DNA of 6,435 nt from Acidimicrobium sp. UBA3029. GTDB lineage: Bacteria; Actinomycetota; Acidimicrobiia; Acidimicrobiales; Ilumatobacteraceae. Of the stretch, positions 5,105 through 6,435 are shown in pieces; the first letter of the stretch is position 1, and each line of letters starts with the position of its first letter. The notes under the pieces were generated by a model. That model saw only the letters and a program-made list of their open reading frames with translations, had not been told where the DNA came from and made no database searches. The stretch lies in NCBI GenBank assembly GCA_002367695.1, contig DFDK01000037.1:37543-43977 (forward strand), given 5' to 3'. A program made the position numbers and the translations under genes.

Positions 5105-6435
5105 GTAACCCATACCAGCAGGCGCTCGGGCGCACGCTGATCGATCGCACAATTCGCGAACGCATTGTGTTGGTGGGCGTAATTTTTGATGGTCATGATG
5201 AAAGTGAAACCGAAGAGAGCCTTGACGAGCTGGCTCAACTCATCGACACAGCAGGCGCAGTTGAAGTTGCGCGCATGACGCAGCGTCGTGACGCGCCAGA
5301 CTCAACCTATTTTATTGGTAAAGGTAAAGCACAAGAACTGAAAGAACTCTGTTTGGCTGTCGACTCTGACACCGTCGTGTTTGATAACGAACTTACGCCT
5401 GGCCAGCAATACAACCTTGAAAAGTTGTTGGGTCGCACCGCTATCGACCGCACCGCAGTGATCCTCGACATCTTTGCGCAAAATGCGCACACGCTCGAAG
5501 GTAAAGCCCAAGTCGAGTTGGCTTTGTTGCGCTACAAGCTTCCGCGATTGCGTCGTGGAATATCCGAGGCCATGTCGCAACAGGGTGCTGGCATTGGCAG
5601 CCGTGGCCCTGGTGAAACAAAACTTGAAGTCGATCGTCGTCGTATTCAAGACAAAATCGCAAAACTTTCTCGCGACTTAGTCGACCTTGCAAACAATCGC
5701 CGCGAGCAGGCAAAGGGTCGCTCGCGTAGTGGGCTTGGTGCGGTTGCGATTGTTGGATATACCAACGCAGGTAAGTCAACGTTGCTCAATCACCTCACCG
5801 ATGCAGGTGTGCTTGTTGAAAACCGATTGTTTGCAACGCTCGATCCAACAACACGTCGACTTGCGCTTCCGGGTGGTGAGCCAGTGCTCGTAAGTGACAC
5901 AGTCGGTTTCGTGCGTCGACTTCCGCACGGTTTAGTCGAATCGTTTAAGAGCACGCTTGAAGTTGCTGTGCTTGGCGACTTATTGATTCACGTCGTCGAC
6001 TCGACGGCAGTCGACCCTGCAGGGCAGATCTTGGCAGTGCGCGAAGTGCTCACCGATATCGGCGCTGGTGAAGTACCTGAGTTGCTCGTATTCAATAAAG
6101 CCGACATGGCGTCAGATGTGGCAGCACAGTTAGTTGCAAGCCATCCAGGCTCAGTTGCGATCTCTGCCGTTACTGGCACTGGAATAGACGATTTATTGCG
6201 TACTGTCGGAGATCGCATGCGGGCCATTTCGGTGGTGGTGGAATTGCTCATTCCCTACGACCGCGGAGACATCGTGGCTTCGGTGCATCGAGAAGGAGAA
6301 GTGGTGTCAACAGCAAACGAAGAAAACGGCATGCGTATCCGTGCGCGATTGGGCGATGCATCGACTGGACGCTTGTCGCAATTTGTTGTTGATCAATCAG
6401 GTGATCAAGCAGATGATCGAACGGTGGTTGCATCA
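5101..6435 (+). CDS. hflX: Ribosome-splitting GTPase HflX (3' end outside window)
   Basis: The frame from GTG 5101 stays open for 445 codons to the window edge, so only the C terminus is missing. HflX binds the 50S subunit and, using GTP, splits stalled or hibernating ribosomes during stress. The N-terminal HflX domain (about 20-190) includes TYFIGKGKAQEL and the glycine-rich GAGIGSRGPGETKLE, followed by a basic, probably coiled-coil helix (DRRRIQDKIAKLSRDL). The GTPase domain has G1 GYTNAGKST (219-227), the G2 region FATLDPTTRR, G3 DTVGF (266-270), G4 NKAD (332-335) and G5 SAV (355-357). The remaining part is a C-terminal domain after about residue 375. The GTG overlaps the dapF stop (GTGA), so translation is probably coupled to dapF. 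The dapF-hflX pair is a conserved actinobacterial neighbourhood, often followed some genes later by lexA. Confidence 0.97.
   Translation, partial: MSNPYQQALGRTLIDRTIRERIVLVGVIFDGHDESETEESLDELAQLIDTAGAVEVARMTQRRDAPDSTYFIGKGKAQELKELCLAVDSDTVVFDNELTPGQQYNLEKLLGRTAIDRTAVILDIFAQNAHTLEGKAQVELALLRYKLPRLRRGISEAMSQQGAGIGSRGPGETKLEVDRRRIQDKIAKLSRDLVDLANNRREQAKGRSRSGLGAVAIVGYTNAGKSTLLNHLTDAGVLVENRLFATLDPTTRRLALPGGEPVLVSDTVGFVRRLPHGLVESFKSTLEVAVLGDLLIHVVDSTAVDPAGQILAVREVLTDIGAGEVPELLVFNKADMASDVAAQLVASHPGSVAISAVTGTGIDDLLRTVGDRMRAISVVVELLIPYDRGDIVASVHREGEVVSTANEENGMRIRARLGDASTGRLSQFVVDQSGDQADDRTVVAS

Noticed and set aside
4679..5238. Overlapping minus-strand open frames of 129 and 139 codons across dapF and hflX
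   Set aside because: They are shadows of two strongly supported genes, with no domain signatures or upstream signals.

Overview
The window reads as a compact stretch of chromosome from an actinobacterium, most likely of the class Acidimicrobiia (Ilumatobacter-like or freshwater relatives). This is inferred from protein flavour, roughly 50% G+C, GTG starts with GTGA overlaps, an actinobacterial-type LexA box (GAAC-N4-GTTC) in front of recA, and the order recA - miaB - miaA - dapF - hflX. The same order, with extra genes between, is known from Mycobacterium and Streptomyces. All convincing genes lie on the + strand. There are no RNA genes, mobile elements or CRISPR arrays.

Layout: (1) positions 1-45 hold the last 14 codons of an unidentified gene. 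A perfect 11-bp tandem repeat then chains stop and start codons into a small membrane protein of the DUF983 type (64-471). (2) The 230-bp gap 472-701 is the recA control region. It has a short inverted repeat, a promoter TTGACC-17-TAAGGT whose spacer contains the palindrome CGAACA-CC-TGTTCG (SOS box), a leader of about 128 nt, and a good Shine-Dalgarno. (3) recA (702-1799) ends at a strong 15-bp hairpin terminator. The recX gene that commonly follows recA in actinobacteria is absent here. (4) A second transcription unit starts with miaB (1902-3332), probably from a promoter so close to the GTG that the mRNA could be leaderless. miaA overlaps miaB by 4 bp, dapF follows after 6-12 bp, and hflX overlaps dapF by 4 bp and runs off the right edge.

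How the genes work together: RecA is the SOS co-protease and recombinase, and the LexA box makes it self-induced by DNA damage. MiaA (prenyl transfer to A37) and MiaB (methylthiolation of the same base) act in sequence on tRNAs reading UNN codons. HflX is a GTPase that splits stalled ribosomes. DapF makes meso-diaminopimelate for peptidoglycan and lysine.

The two most notable points are: (a) the DapF-family protein has serine (codon AGC, 4502-4504) exactly where the family has its first catalytic cysteine, while the second catalytic cysteine is kept; and (b) the 40-70 repeat makes two nested four-codon mini-ORFs whose stop and start codons overlap in a relay. No clearly novel multi-gene system is present. 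The gene content is otherwise core housekeeping.
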